Part shown: positions 1-9,016 of the stretch, one piece after another
How positions within the stretch are numbered: position 1 is the first letter of the stretch
Layout of the letters: each line of letters begins with the position of its first letter
Origin: G963674835 sp963674835
GTDB lineage: Bacteria > Planctomycetota > Planctomycetia > Pirellulales > Thermoguttaceae
Assembly (NCBI GenBank): GCA_963674835.2
Contig: CAXXKC010000002.1
Location: 2,294,001 to 2,358,000, forward strand
DNA: 64,000 bases
Direction of reading: 5' to 3'
Translations under genes and position numbers: made by a program
The notes under the pieces: model-generated
Told to the model about the DNA's origin: nothing
The model's input: the letters and a program-made list of their open reading frames with translations, nothing else
Databases searched by the model: none

Positions 1-2
1 CC

Positions 3-773
3 ACGGCCGTGAACCTGTTCTGGGCCTTGGACCGTATGAAGCGTACGGCGGAGAAGCTCCGCGACGGCAAGCCGCCGCGGCAGATCGCCGAAGACCTGCT
101 GGCCGAAGCGCGTGCCATCCACGAGGAAGACCGGCAGATGTGCCGAAGCATCGGCCGCTACGGTGCCGAACTGCTCGCCGACGGCCAGGGTGTGCTCACC
201 CACTGCAACGCCGGTGGGCTGGCCACCTCCGATTACGGCACCGCGCTGGCCCTCTTCTTCGCCGCCGCCGAGTCGGGCAAAACCCTGCACATCTACGCCG
301 ACGAAACCCGCCCTCTCTTGCAGGGTGCGCGGCTGACTGCCTGGGAGCTCCAGCAACGCGGCATCGATGTGACGCTCATCTGCGATTCGATGGCCGCTCA
401 GGTCATGCGCGAGGGGCGCGTGCAGGCGGTCGTCACCGGCGCCGATCGCATCGCCGCCAACGGCGACACGGCCAACAAGATCGGCACCTACGGCGTGGCC
501 CTTGCAGCCGCGGCCCACGGCATTCCCTTCTACGTCGCCGCGCCCACAAGCACGTTCGATCTGTCGATTGCCTCCGGCGACGACATCCCCATCGAGCAGC
601 GCGATCCGCGCGAAATCACCCACGGTTTCGGCCGCCAGACAGCCCCCGAGGGCATTGCCGTCTACAACCCGGCCTTCGACGTCACCCCCGCCTCGCTCAT
701 TGCAGCCATCATCTGCGAGAAAGGCGTCATCAGCCCGGTCAATCGCCAGCAAATCGCCGACACGATCTCCTAG
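3..773 (+). CDS. mtnA: S-methyl-5-thioribose-1-phosphate isomerase, 5' end cut off
   Basis: This is the C-terminal part (about 255 residues) of MtnA, the isomerase that converts methylthioribose-1-P to methylthioribulose-1-P in the methionine salvage pathway. The frame is open to the window edge, and the first residues (TAVNLFWALDRM) match the interior of the family, so the true start lies outside. The family hallmarks HCNAGGLAT and ADETRP are visible. So are VTGADRIAANGD, which carries the catalytic Asp, and NKIGTY. The aIF2B-like fold is complete at the C-terminus. The gene converges on the next one. The GTG at 9 is not a credible start because conserved sequence continues upstream of it. 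Confidence 0.93.
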   Translation, partial: TAVNLFWALDRMKRTAEKLRDGKPPRQIAEDLLAEARAIHEEDRQMCRSIGRYGAELLADGQGVLTHCNAGGLATSDYGTALALFFAAAESGKTLHIYADETRPLLQGARLTAWELQQRGIDVTLICDSMAAQVMREGRVQAVVTGADRIAANGDTANKIGTYGVALAAAAHGIPFYVAAPTSTFDLSIASGDDIPIEQRDPREITHGFGRQTAPEGIAVYNPAFDVTPASLIAAIICEKGVISPVNRQQIADTIS

Positions 774-835
774 GGCACCTTTCCGGCCGCTCGCCGATCA
801 TGCCTCAGCATAACGGGGCCCGGAGAACGTCACCC

Positions 836-1891
836 TCACCCCATCGACCCCGCGCCTTCCAACATCACGTTGAACTCGCGGCGTCGCCGGTTCTTCCAAT
901 GGCCCCGGTGATACGCGTACCCGGCGATCAGTGGCACGGCCAGCGTCGCTTCGCTGTAGACCATCTGCTCGAAGACCGTGTCGACCTTGCCCCAACTGCT
1001 CGCTTCGTGCAGCGTGCTGCTCGATAGGGCCCCGTCGCGCACGTCCGCCACCGTGACCTGGATGGCATACTGGTGCATCGGCACGTCGGCACCCAGGATC
1101 TCCGCCGCAACGACCGTGTCCTGGGCAAAGTTCTTCGGCACACCGCCGCCGACCATGAACAATCCGCTCTGCCTGGCATTCACCTTCAATTGCGTCAACT
1201 CCAGGAAGTCCTTGGCGCTGTCGAGTGTCACCTTCGGCGCCTCGCCCCGTGCGGCCTGATGCGCCACCAGCCCAAAGCCGGCCGAGCAATCGCTGAAAGC
1301 CGGGCAGAAGATGGGCACGCCCGCTCGGTAGGCTTCGTACACGATCGAATCGGTCGGCTTGGCCGACTGCCGATCCAGGTAGGCGCCCATCTGCTGAAGG
1401 AACTCGCGCGAGCTATAGGCCCGCGGCTCCAAATCATCGGCGATCTGCCGGGTCGTATCGTCGCAAATCCGCAGTTCGTCTTCGTCGATCAGCGTATCGT
1501 AGATGCGGTCGATGTGCAGCTCTCGCAGTTCCGCATCCTTGATGCCCGTCTTCAGCACGTCGTCGGCCAGGTAATGTCGGAAGCCCAACGCCTCGAAGAA
1601 GTCCTGATCCACCATGTTCGCGCCGGTCGACACGACGACATCCACCATGTTCAGCCGGATCATGTCGGCAAAAACCTTCTTCAGCCCGGCGCTCACCAGC
1701 GAACCGGCCAGGCATAGCATCACCGCACAGTCGGAGTCCTGAAGCATGCGGTCGTAGATGTCGGCCGCCCGTGCCAGGTCGCGCGAGCTGTAGGCCATCT
1801 GGCGCATCGCCTCGACCAACGGCACGACGTTGTGCTGGCTGATGTCGATGTGTTCGATCGTCTTCGTCAGGTAATCACGCTTCTCGGGCAT
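836..1891 (-). CDS. Deoxyhypusine-synthase-like protein (NAD-dependent, spermidine/homospermidine type)
   Basis: This 351-residue protein belongs to the deoxyhypusine synthase family. Eukaryotic and archaeal members transfer an aminobutyl group from spermidine to a Lys of eIF5A. Bacterial homologues have no such target and are thought to act on free polyamines, for example making homospermidine. An NAD-binding glycine motif (LCLAGSLVSAG) lies near residue 60, and there is a second glycine stretch, FMVGGGVPKNF. The catalytic Lys of the family is conserved in EASSWGKVDT (Lys about 302). The gene starts at ATG 1891 and is convergent with mtnA, which also handles a polyamine by-product; a functional link is only inference. 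Confidence 0.85.
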   Translation of the reverse strand: MPEKRDYLTKTIEHIDISQHNVVPLVEAMRQMAYSSRDLARAADIYDRMLQDSDCAVMLCLAGSLVSAGLKKVFADMIRLNMVDVVVSTGANMVDQDFFEALGFRHYLADDVLKTGIKDAELRELHIDRIYDTLIDEDELRICDDTTRQIADDLEPRAYSSREFLQQMGAYLDRQSAKPTDSIVYEAYRAGVPIFCPAFSDCSAGFGLVAHQAARGEAPKVTLDSAKDFLELTQLKVNARQSGLFMVGGGVPKNFAQDTVVAAEILGADVPMHQYAIQVTVADVRDGALSSSTLHEASSWGKVDTVFEQMVYSEATLAVPLIAGYAYHRGHWKNRRRREFNVMLEGAGSMG

Positions 1892-2424
1892 CGCGGCCTC
1901 TCCTCACGCGTTGTATTGAATGGTCGAGGGACTGTCCCTTTCGACTCCACAAACCACCACTCGCTCGACTCCGGTTCCGTCGCTGTTGACCGCCGTCACT
2001 CGGCTCCGCCGATCGCATCTTTCCTTCGCGCGACCCTCGGACCTCCGTCCATAGACCCGGCCCGGCACCGCGTTCCGTTTCCTCGCCACCCAGCCGGCGT
2101 ATTGTGGTCGCCTCACGGCGCCACACTCCTGCACGCCACCGTGGTCGCGAGCAACACAATCTGGTATTCTAGCTAGTTTGTGGACGAGGGGAATTGGTCT
2201 TACGTGGCCGAGCGATCCCCGATCGCATTTCACTGCGTTGCCTGCCCGTGCACTTGTGTGGGAAACACAACGAACCTTCCCGCAGCAGCTCCCTCCTGAT
2301 GAGGTATGATTGCGCGTGATCGTTGGTTTGCCCACATTTGTATAATCGAGAGAGCCCCTCGCAGAGATCTGCCGCCTTATCGCATCGATCCGGCGGCGAT
2401 CCGGCCGTTTCACTTCGTGGTTTC
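1892..2424. other. Intergenic region upstream of hydE, no gene seen
   Basis: These 533 bases separate the divergent deoxyhypusine-synthase-like gene and hydE. I see no protein-like reading frame and no RNA gene. The promoters of both units should lie here. A short palindrome, aGGGACtGTCCCt, lies near 1927-1940. An in-frame GTG at 2323 could extend HydE by 34 residues, but that extension does not resemble the family. Confidence 0.5.
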
Positions 2425-3510
2425 ATGCAAACACAACTCCTCAAACTGACGTATGACGACATCGTCGCCTGGTTGCGAGAGACCGACGAGACCCGCCTGG
2501 CCGATCTCTGGCGCACCGCCGATGTCGTGCGCCAACAGCACGTCGGCGGCGACGTCTTCCTCCGCGGCCTGATCGAGCTGTCGAACCACTGCATCCGGCT
2601 GTGTGCTTACTGCGGTCTCCGGGCGCCGAACCAAGCCGTCACGCGTTACCGCATGAGCATCGAAGAAGTGATGAGTTGCGCCGGCCAGGCGGTGGCATTC
2701 GGCTACGGGACCGTGGTACTCCAGTCGGGCGAAGACCCCGTCCTAGACCGCTCCTGGATCTCCGAGCTCGTCCGCCGCATCAAGGCGGAGACGCCGCTGG
2801 CCGTAACCCTCAGCCTTGGCGAGCGGAGCGAGGAGGATCTGGCTGCCTGGCACGAAGCGGGCGCCGATCGGTATCTGCTTCGCCTGGAAACGTCGAATCG
2901 CGACCTCTACGATCGCATCCACCCGCCGCGGCCCGGCGAGCGATCCGACCGAATCGCCATTCTGCGGCAACTCGGCCAGCTCGGTTACGAGGTCGGCAGC
3001 GGCGTGATGATCGGCATCCCCGGCCAAACCTACGACGACTTGGCCCGCGACATTGAGCTGTTCGGCCAACTCGACCTCGACATGATCGGCGTCGGACCGT
3101 ATCTGGTACATCCCGACACGCCCTTGGGCGACCCCTCGCTCCGCCCCCTCGTGCCGGGTGGCGATCAGGTCCCCAACAGCGAACTGATGACCTACAAGGT
3201 CGTCGCCCTGACGCGATTGGTCTGCCCCAACGCCAACATCCCCAGCACCACCGCCCTGGCAACCGTCAACCGGGCCGAAGGGCGCGAGCTGGGATTGGTT
3301 CGCGGCGCCAACGTGATCATGCCGAACCTCACCCCACCCAAGTATCGCGTCCATTACGAGATTTACCCCAACAAGGCCTGCCTCTACGAGGCCGCCGACG
3401 ACTGCCATCGATGCCTGCAGGCACGAATCGCGTCCATCGGCCGCCAAGTCGGCGCCGGCCGGGGCGACTCACCTAACTTCCAACGGCGCCATGAGACGCC
3501 CGACAACTAA
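2425..3510 (+). CDS. hydE: [FeFe]-hydrogenase maturation radical SAM protein HydE
   Basis: This 361-residue radical SAM enzyme works in assembly of the [FeFe]-hydrogenase H-cluster, where HydE acts on the HydG-made Fe(CO)2(CN)-cysteine synthon. The 4Fe-4S-binding CxxxCxxC motif is visible as CIRLCAYC near residue 55, in the HydE/BioB-type context. Other family traits are LQSGEDP and RLETSNRDLYDRIHP. Three more cysteines near the C-terminus (CLYEAADDCHRC) may hold an accessory cluster. I chose ATG 2425 because homology begins there. The end overlaps the hydG start by 20 bases, so the two are probably translationally coupled. Confidence 0.93.
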   Translation: MQTQLLKLTYDDIVAWLRETDETRLADLWRTADVVRQQHVGGDVFLRGLIELSNHCIRLCAYCGLRAPNQAVTRYRMSIEEVMSCAGQAVAFGYGTVVLQSGEDPVLDRSWISELVRRIKAETPLAVTLSLGERSEEDLAAWHEAGADRYLLRLETSNRDLYDRIHPPRPGERSDRIAILRQLGQLGYEVGSGVMIGIPGQTYDDLARDIELFGQLDLDMIGVGPYLVHPDTPLGDPSLRPLVPGGDQVPNSELMTYKVVALTRLVCPNANIPSTTALATVNRAEGRELGLVRGANVIMPNLTPPKYRVHYEIYPNKACLYEAADDCHRCLQARIASIGRQVGAGRGDSPNFQRRHETPDN

Positions 3511-4954
3511 CCTCAACGAAGCCATGTCCTGGGTACTAGATCAAACCAAGCTGAGTGAATCCGGTTACGATTTCATCGACGACGACCACCTGCACGGCCT
3601 GCTCCAACGGAAGGCCGATGCGGCGGAGGTCCGCGACATCATCGCCAAGAGCATGAGCAAGGAACCCTTGGCTCTCCAGGAGACCGCCGCGCTGCTGACG
3701 GCCGATGAGCCGCAGTTGGTGGAAGAGGTCTTCGAGGCGGCCAGACAGCTCAAACGCGACGTCTACGGCAACCGCATCGTTCTGTTCGCACCCCTGTATC
3801 TCGGCAACGAGTGCACCAACGACTGCCAGTACTGCGGTTTTCGCCGGTCCAATCCCGACGCCGTCCGCCGCACACTCAAGGCTGACGAAATCCGCGCCCA
3901 GGTCGAAGCCCTCTTGGCCAAAGGCCACAAGCGGCTGATCCTCGTCTTCGGCGAACATCCCCTGTACAGCCCGGATTACATCGCCGAATGCGTCCGCCAG
4001 GTCTACGACACGCGACTCGGCCATGGCAACATCCGCCGTGTGAACCTCAACGCCGCGCCGCTGGACCACGCCGGTTATCGTACGGTCAAGGAAGCCGGCA
4101 TCGGCACCTACCAGATCTTCCAGGAAACCTACCACCACGCCACCTACGCCCAGGTCCACCCCAAGAACACCCGCAAGGGCGACTATCTTTGGCGACTCGA
4201 CGGCGTCGCTCGGGCAATGGAGGTGGGCCAGGACGACGTGGGCATCGGGGCCCTGTTCGGGCTCTACGATTGGCGGTTCGAGGTCTTGGGGCTCGTGGCC
4301 CACTCGCTCCACCTGCAGAGACATTACAACGTCGGCCCCCACACGATCAGCTTTCCTCGCCTGCAGCCCGCCAGCGGCGTGAATCTCGAAGACGACCGCC
4401 TGACCAGCGACGACGAGTTCAAACGTCTCGTCGCCATCCTCCGGCTGTCGGTCCCCTACACGGGCCTCATTCTCACCGCCCGCGAACGCCCCGAACTCCG
4501 CCGCGAGGTGATGGCCTTCGGCGTTTCCCAAATCGACGCCGGTAGCCGAGTCGAACTGGGCGGATACACCGAGGCCGGCGACTCACAAACTCAGGTCCGC
4601 GAGCACGAGCAGTTCGTGCTCGGCGACATCCGCCCTCTGGACGCCGTCATGGGCGAATTGATCACCGACGGCTACATCCCCAGCTTCTGCACCGCCTGTT
4701 ACCGCCTCGGCCGCACCGGCGAACACTTCATGGAATTTGCCATTCCAGGCTTCATCCAGAACATGTGCACGCCCAACGCCCTGTCGACCCTCATGGAATA
4801 CCTGGCCGACTACGCCTCGGGCCCGACCTACGAGGCCGGTAAGAACCTCATCCAACAGGAACTCGACAAGATCCCTGACGGCCCGCGCAAAACCGAGCTC
4901 ATGGATCGCCTTCGCCGCATCGAACAAACCGACGACCGGGATTTGTACTTCTGA
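3491..4954 (+). CDS. hydG: [FeFe]-hydrogenase maturation radical SAM tyrosine lyase HydG
   Basis: HydG cleaves tyrosine into p-cresol and dehydroglycine and supplies the CO and CN ligands of the H-cluster. The radical SAM motif CTNDCQYC lies at about residues 112-119. The C-terminal auxiliary-cluster motif CxxC-x22-C is intact: CTAC in the SFCTACYRLGRTG segment, then the Cys of FIQNMC. This motif separates HydG from ThiH. The length of 487 residues is close to the family norm. The start overlaps hydE; an internal ATG at 3524 is an alternative that loses only 11 residues. It is followed after 13 bases by aspA. Confidence 0.94.
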   Translation: MRRPTTNLNEAMSWVLDQTKLSESGYDFIDDDHLHGLLQRKADAAEVRDIIAKSMSKEPLALQETAALLTADEPQLVEEVFEAARQLKRDVYGNRIVLFAPLYLGNECTNDCQYCGFRRSNPDAVRRTLKADEIRAQVEALLAKGHKRLILVFGEHPLYSPDYIAECVRQVYDTRLGHGNIRRVNLNAAPLDHAGYRTVKEAGIGTYQIFQETYHHATYAQVHPKNTRKGDYLWRLDGVARAMEVGQDDVGIGALFGLYDWRFEVLGLVAHSLHLQRHYNVGPHTISFPRLQPASGVNLEDDRLTSDDEFKRLVAILRLSVPYTGLILTARERPELRREVMAFGVSQIDAGSRVELGGYTEAGDSQTQVREHEQFVLGDIRPLDAVMGELITDGYIPSFCTACYRLGRTGEHFMEFAIPGFIQNMCTPNALSTLMEYLADYASGPTYEAGKNLIQQELDKIPDGPRKTELMDRLRRIEQTDDRDLYF

Positions 4955-4967
4955 CGCACGAAACCAT

Positions 4968-6368
4968 ATGCCCGATTTCCGCCAAGAAGAAGACCTCCTC
5001 GGCACCTGCCGCGTTCCGGCCGATGCGCTCTGGGGCGTCCACACCGAGCGGGCGATGGAGAACTTCCCTCTGGCGCACCGGCCCGTACTCCGAGCGCTGG
5101 TCCACGCCTACGGGGCGGTCAAACTAGCCGCGGCACGCACCAACCACGACCTTGGCCGCTGGGAGGCCGCCACCTTCGCCGCCCTCGAGACGGCCTGCCA
5201 GGAAATGATCGACGGCCGGCTCGACGAGCATATCATCGTCGACGCCCTCCAAGGCGGTGCCGGCACCTCGACCAACATGAACGTCAACGAGGTGCTTGCC
5301 AACCGGGCGCTCCAGTTGTTGGGCCGGCCGCTGGGCGATTATGCGGCCCTTAGCCCGTTGGACGACATCAATCTCCACCAGTCCACCAACGACACCTACC
5401 CGACCGCGTTGAAGGTAGCCGCCATCCTTGGCCTGCGAGCCCTGGAGCCCAAGGTCGTCGCCTTGCAGGAAGCGTTTCAGGAGAAGGAGAAGCAGTTCGC
5501 CGACGTCGTTAAGGTCGGGCGCACCCAGTTGCAGGATGCCGTCTTGACGACCCTGGGACGCGAGATGGCCGCCTATGGCGAAGCCCTCTCGCGCGACCGC
5601 TGGCGCATCTACAAGTGCGAGGAACGCCTCCGCGTCATCAACCTGGGCGGCACGGCAATCGGCACCGGACTAGGCGCTCCGCGACAGTACATCTTCCGCG
5701 CTGTCGAGCATCTGCGGCAGATCACCGGCCTGGGGCTCGCGCGAGCTGAAAACCTCGTCGAAGCCACCCAAAACGCCGACGTCTTCGTCGAGGTCAGCGG
5801 CATCCTGCGGGCGTTGGCCTCCAGCCTGCTGAAGATCGCAACCGACCTCCGACTGTTGAGCTCCGGCCCGGAGGCCGGACTCGGCGAAATCCGCCTCCCG
5901 CAACGGCAAGCCGGCTCGTCCATCATGCCCGGCAAGGTCAATCCCGTCATTCCCGAGGCCGTCAGCCAGGCGGCCATCTCCGTGATGGGACACGACCAGA
6001 CGATCCTCCAGGCGGTGAGCCTCGGCAATCTCGAGTTGAGCCAATTCTTGCCCCTGGTTGCTGACAGTCTATTGACCTCGCTCGATCTTCTCACCGACGC
6101 CTGCGATATTTTCCGGCGGTTCTGCGTCGAAGGCATCGAGGCCGACATCGATCAGTGCCGCCGCCACGTGCACGGCAGCACGGCCACTCTGACCGCCTTG
6201 GTCGACGCCATCGGCTACGAGGAAGCGTCGAAGCTGGCCCACATCGCCAAGGAGCAGGGGCAAAGCATTCGCCAGATCGCCATCCAGCGAGGCCTGTTGA
6301 CGGCGCAGCAATTCGACGAGCTCGTATCGCCAGAACGGGTGATGCGACTGGGTGGAACCGATTCATAG
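4968..6368 (+). CDS. aspA: Aspartate ammonia-lyase (aspartase)
   Basis: This 466-residue member of the aspartase/fumarase superfamily reversibly converts aspartate to fumarate plus ammonia. The superfamily signature GSSIMPGKVNP carries the catalytic loop Ser and lies near residue 320. The GGAGTSTNMNVNEV and HQSTNDTYPTA segments match substrate-binding regions. Aspartase rather than fumarase is suggested by the Asp-type TSTNMNVNEV context and by its place in a hydrogenase-maturation operon; aspA is found in hyd clusters of other anaerobes. I infer, without proof, that it supplies ammonia or nitrogen for the bridging azadithiolate. It lies 13 bases after hydG and overlaps no neighbour. Confidence 0.85.
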   Translation: MPDFRQEEDLLGTCRVPADALWGVHTERAMENFPLAHRPVLRALVHAYGAVKLAAARTNHDLGRWEAATFAALETACQEMIDGRLDEHIIVDALQGGAGTSTNMNVNEVLANRALQLLGRPLGDYAALSPLDDINLHQSTNDTYPTALKVAAILGLRALEPKVVALQEAFQEKEKQFADVVKVGRTQLQDAVLTTLGREMAAYGEALSRDRWRIYKCEERLRVINLGGTAIGTGLGAPRQYIFRAVEHLRQITGLGLARAENLVEATQNADVFVEVSGILRALASSLLKIATDLRLLSSGPEAGLGEIRLPQRQAGSSIMPGKVNPVIPEAVSQAAISVMGHDQTILQAVSLGNLELSQFLPLVADSLLTSLDLLTDACDIFRRFCVEGIEADIDQCRRHVHGSTATLTALVDAIGYEEASKLAHIAKEQGQSIRQIAIQRGLLTAQQFDELVSPERVMRLGGTDS

Positions 6369-6384
6369 AAGCACCATTGTTGTC

Positions 6385-7632
6385 ATGCGCACCGCCCCCA
6401 AGAGCTTCCGTCTCCACATCGGTATCTTCGGACGCCGCAATGCCGGCAAGTCGTCGCTGCTGAATGCGATGACCCGCCAGCAGGTCTCCATCGTTTCCGA
6501 GGTCGCCGGCACCACGACCGACCCCGTGGAGAAGCCGATGGAGTTGTTGCCGCTCGGCCCCGTCCTTTTCATTGACACTGCCGGCATCGACGATCTCGGA
6601 GCACTCGGAGACCAGCGTGTCGGCCGTACGCGCCAGGTGTTCGACCGAACCGACGTAGGCATCCTCGTGGTCGCCGCCGGCCAATGGAATGAGTTCGAAG
6701 ACCTCATTCTCGCCGAACTGCGCCAGCGCGAAGTCCCCGTGATCGTTGTCCTCAACAAGGCCGACCTAGCCCGCCCGCAAGAGACGCTCCTCGACCGCCT
6801 GAAACGCGACAAGATCCCCACCGTCGAGACCGTGGCCCCCAGCGGCCAGGGCGTGCTAGACCTTCGTGAAGCCCTCATCAAGTCGGCGCCCGACGAATTC
6901 ATCAATGCCCCGCCGATTCTGGCCGACCTGGTGCCGGCGGGCGAGTTGGCCGTGCTTGTCGTGCCCATCGACAAAGAGGCGCCCAAGGGCCGGCTCATTC
7001 AGCCGCAGGTCCAGACCATCCGCGAACTGCTCGATTTCGACGCCTACTCGATGGTCGTCAAGGAGCGCGAACTCCGCGACGCCCTGGAGCGACTTCGCCG
7101 TCCGCCAGCACTGGTGGTGACCGACTCGCAGGCATTCCTGAAGGTAGCCGCCGACACGCCGCCGGACGTTAAGATGACGTCCTTTTCCATCCTGCTTGCC
7201 CGGCAGAAAGGCGACCTGAGCCAGTTCGTCCAGGGTGCCTTGGCCATCGAGACACTCAAGTCGGGCGATCGGGTGCTCATCGCCGAGGCGTGCAGCCACC
7301 ATCCCATCGCCGAAGACATCGGCCGAGTGAAGATTCCTCGCTGGCTCAAACAGTACGTTGGCGGCCCACTGGATATCCGCACGACTCAAGGGCACGACTT
7401 CCCCGACGACTTGGCCTCGTATCAACTCGTCGTCCACTGCGGGGCCTGCATGTGGAACCGCCGCGAGATGCTCACCAGACTGCTGCGCTGCCGGCAGGCG
7501 GGCGTGCCTATCTGCAACTATGGAATGACGATCGCCTACACTCTGGGAATCTTCGACCGCGCCCTGGAGCCGTTCCCCGATGCGTTGACCACCTACCGGC
7601 AACTGCAACGAAACAGCTCGTCAGAGTCATAG
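6385..7632 (+). CDS. hydF: [FeFe]-hydrogenase H-cluster maturation GTPase HydF
   Basis: HydF is the GTPase scaffold that receives the products of HydE and HydG and delivers the 2Fe subcluster to the hydrogenase. GTPase motifs are clear at the N-terminus: the P-loop GRRNAGKSS, switch T in AGTTTDPV, DTAG, and NKAD. The C-terminal domain carries the cluster-binding residues as CSHHP, then HCGAC about 50 residues later, fitting the CxH...HCxxC pattern. The length is 415 residues. ATG 6385 is 16 bases after aspA; a GTG at 6352 would overlap aspA and add 11 residues. It is the last gene of the operon. Confidence 0.93.
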   Translation: MRTAPKSFRLHIGIFGRRNAGKSSLLNAMTRQQVSIVSEVAGTTTDPVEKPMELLPLGPVLFIDTAGIDDLGALGDQRVGRTRQVFDRTDVGILVVAAGQWNEFEDLILAELRQREVPVIVVLNKADLARPQETLLDRLKRDKIPTVETVAPSGQGVLDLREALIKSAPDEFINAPPILADLVPAGELAVLVVPIDKEAPKGRLIQPQVQTIRELLDFDAYSMVVKERELRDALERLRRPPALVVTDSQAFLKVAADTPPDVKMTSFSILLARQKGDLSQFVQGALAIETLKSGDRVLIAEACSHHPIAEDIGRVKIPRWLKQYVGGPLDIRTTQGHDFPDDLASYQLVVHCGACMWNRREMLTRLLRCRQAGVPICNYGMTIAYTLGIFDRALEPFPDALTTYRQLQRNSSSES

Positions 7633-8299
7633 TCGACGTCCCAGCCGTGGTCATACATCCGGCAGCCTTCCGTTGTTCCCCATAGTGATGGGCCCCAAAT
7701 CCCAGCGTGCGAACGTCTGACGTTTGCGCGCCAACCGGACATCCGTTCGCCCAGGCTAGCCATTTAACCCCATTAACCATATGTACGCTGCACAATACTG
7801 CCTATCTCTCCTACCTTCCCCATACACTTGGATATCATCTCACAATCGGGCATAGTCTGAACCACCCAACGTGGTTCCGGAAAATTCTCCCCACGCTCAC
7901 AAGTGCGGGATCGCGTGCAAGAATCCAGCCGTCTGAGCTCACCAAGGTCATGCAACGAGAGCATTTGCGATACGTAGCAGAAATCGGATACATCGATAAA
8001 ATGCATTGTACGGGCAAACAAGGCGCTTGCCTCCCCTTCCCGGCTTGGTAGAATGTGCGTGCTAGTTATTTTGGGGAACGTTCGGCATCTGTAACGGTTG
8101 TACGCAGCGTTTGATGGGCTTCCGAGAGGGTGTGCAGCAATGAGGCTTCTGGTGGATGCCCGAACGGCGAATCCCGACGCACCCTGCGTCACCAGACAGA
8201 GGGCTGTATCGCAGCGAACGTTCTCGCAGTCCGCTCCTCTGTTCAAGGTACTGTGCCTTGGCGAAGCGGATCGTAGTCTCTTTTGGTAGGAGGTGTCCT
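7633..8299. other. Intergenic region, no gene seen
   Basis: About 667 bases between hydF and the small secreted protein. Frames here are short and not protein-like on either strand. I see no tRNA-like fold and no clear terminator after hydF. The final bases contain a strong ribosome-binding site (TAGGAGG at 8286-8292) for the next gene. Confidence 0.5.
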
Positions 8300-8743
8300 A
8301 TGCGCTTTTTGGCAATCGTGGTTACGGTAGTATGCTTGGCAGTGCTGCCCACCGTCGCTAATGCGGCCGGGCAGGTGCCCGATGCAACGCTCGCCCAAGT
8401 GGGCCTCAGCGGCATGCATCAGATGACCGACGCCCAGGGATTGGACGTACGTGGCAGCGGCTTCGCCGCCGTGAGTGGCTGGTCGTGGGCCACCGTGCCG
8501 TTCAGTTCCGGATCCGGCCAGCAGTATTCGGCCGTTTCGTCGCCGCACCATGGCAGTGCTCTGGCGACAGGCGGATCCAATTCTGCCGCCTCGTCCAGCG
8601 TCAGCAGCAGCACTTCGACGACCGTCACCTCGTTCGGCTTCGGCATGTTCGGACCGTACGCAAACACGGTCCAAACCGGGATCAGCAGCTCGGTGATCTT
8701 CGGTGCGGCTTCCGGTGGCAGCGCCTTCGCCTACGCCAAGTAG
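8300..8743 (+). CDS. Small secreted Ser/Gly-rich protein, function unknown
   Basis: This 147-residue protein begins with a clear signal peptide (hydrophobic core LAIVVTVVCLAVL, cleavage likely after ANA). Next comes a short conserved-looking segment, VPDATLAQVGLSGM, then a low-complexity Ser/Gly/Thr-rich region. I recognise no domain. The Ser-rich tract (SSVSSSTSTTVTS) suggests a surface or matrix role. ATG 8300 follows a strong AGGAGG. A hairpin terminator stands 55 bases downstream, so it is probably a single-gene unit. Confidence 0.7.
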   Translation: MRFLAIVVTVVCLAVLPTVANAAGQVPDATLAQVGLSGMHQMTDAQGLDVRGSGFAAVSGWSWATVPFSSGSGQQYSAVSSPHHGSALATGGSNSAASSSVSSSTSTTVTSFGFGMFGPYANTVQTGISSSVIFGAASGGSAFAYAK

Positions 8744-8797
8744 CAATCGGCTGGCGTACGTCCCGTGGCCTCGGTTGCCACGAGACCCACCAAAAAC

Positions 8798-8830
8798 GCG
8801 ACGCCCCCTGTATGCAGCAGGGGGCGTCGC
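8798..8830 (+). terminator. Hairpin terminator after the small secreted protein gene
   Basis: A perfect 13-bp stem (GCGACGCCCCCTG with its complement) surrounds a 7-base loop and is followed by TTTA. The T run is weak, but position and stem strength fit an intrinsic terminator. Confidence 0.75.
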
Positions 8831-9016
8831 TTTATAGCGTAGTGCGTAGCGCGCTTGTTGGCTCGGTGCCAGCAGAAGCGCCCTTGCCTACGCCAAGTAG
8901 CCAAAGTCTGTCGCCGGCTCGCGATTCTCCTCCCACGATGCCGGCCCTCGACGATGTCCCCGCATCACGGGGGGACATCTTTCTATTGGCATTTTATGCC
9001 AGGATCTTTCATCCGT

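Noticed and set aside
2425..7632. [FeFe] hydrogenase structural gene near the maturases
   Set aside because: No neighbouring protein has the H-cluster motifs; only maturation genes are present.
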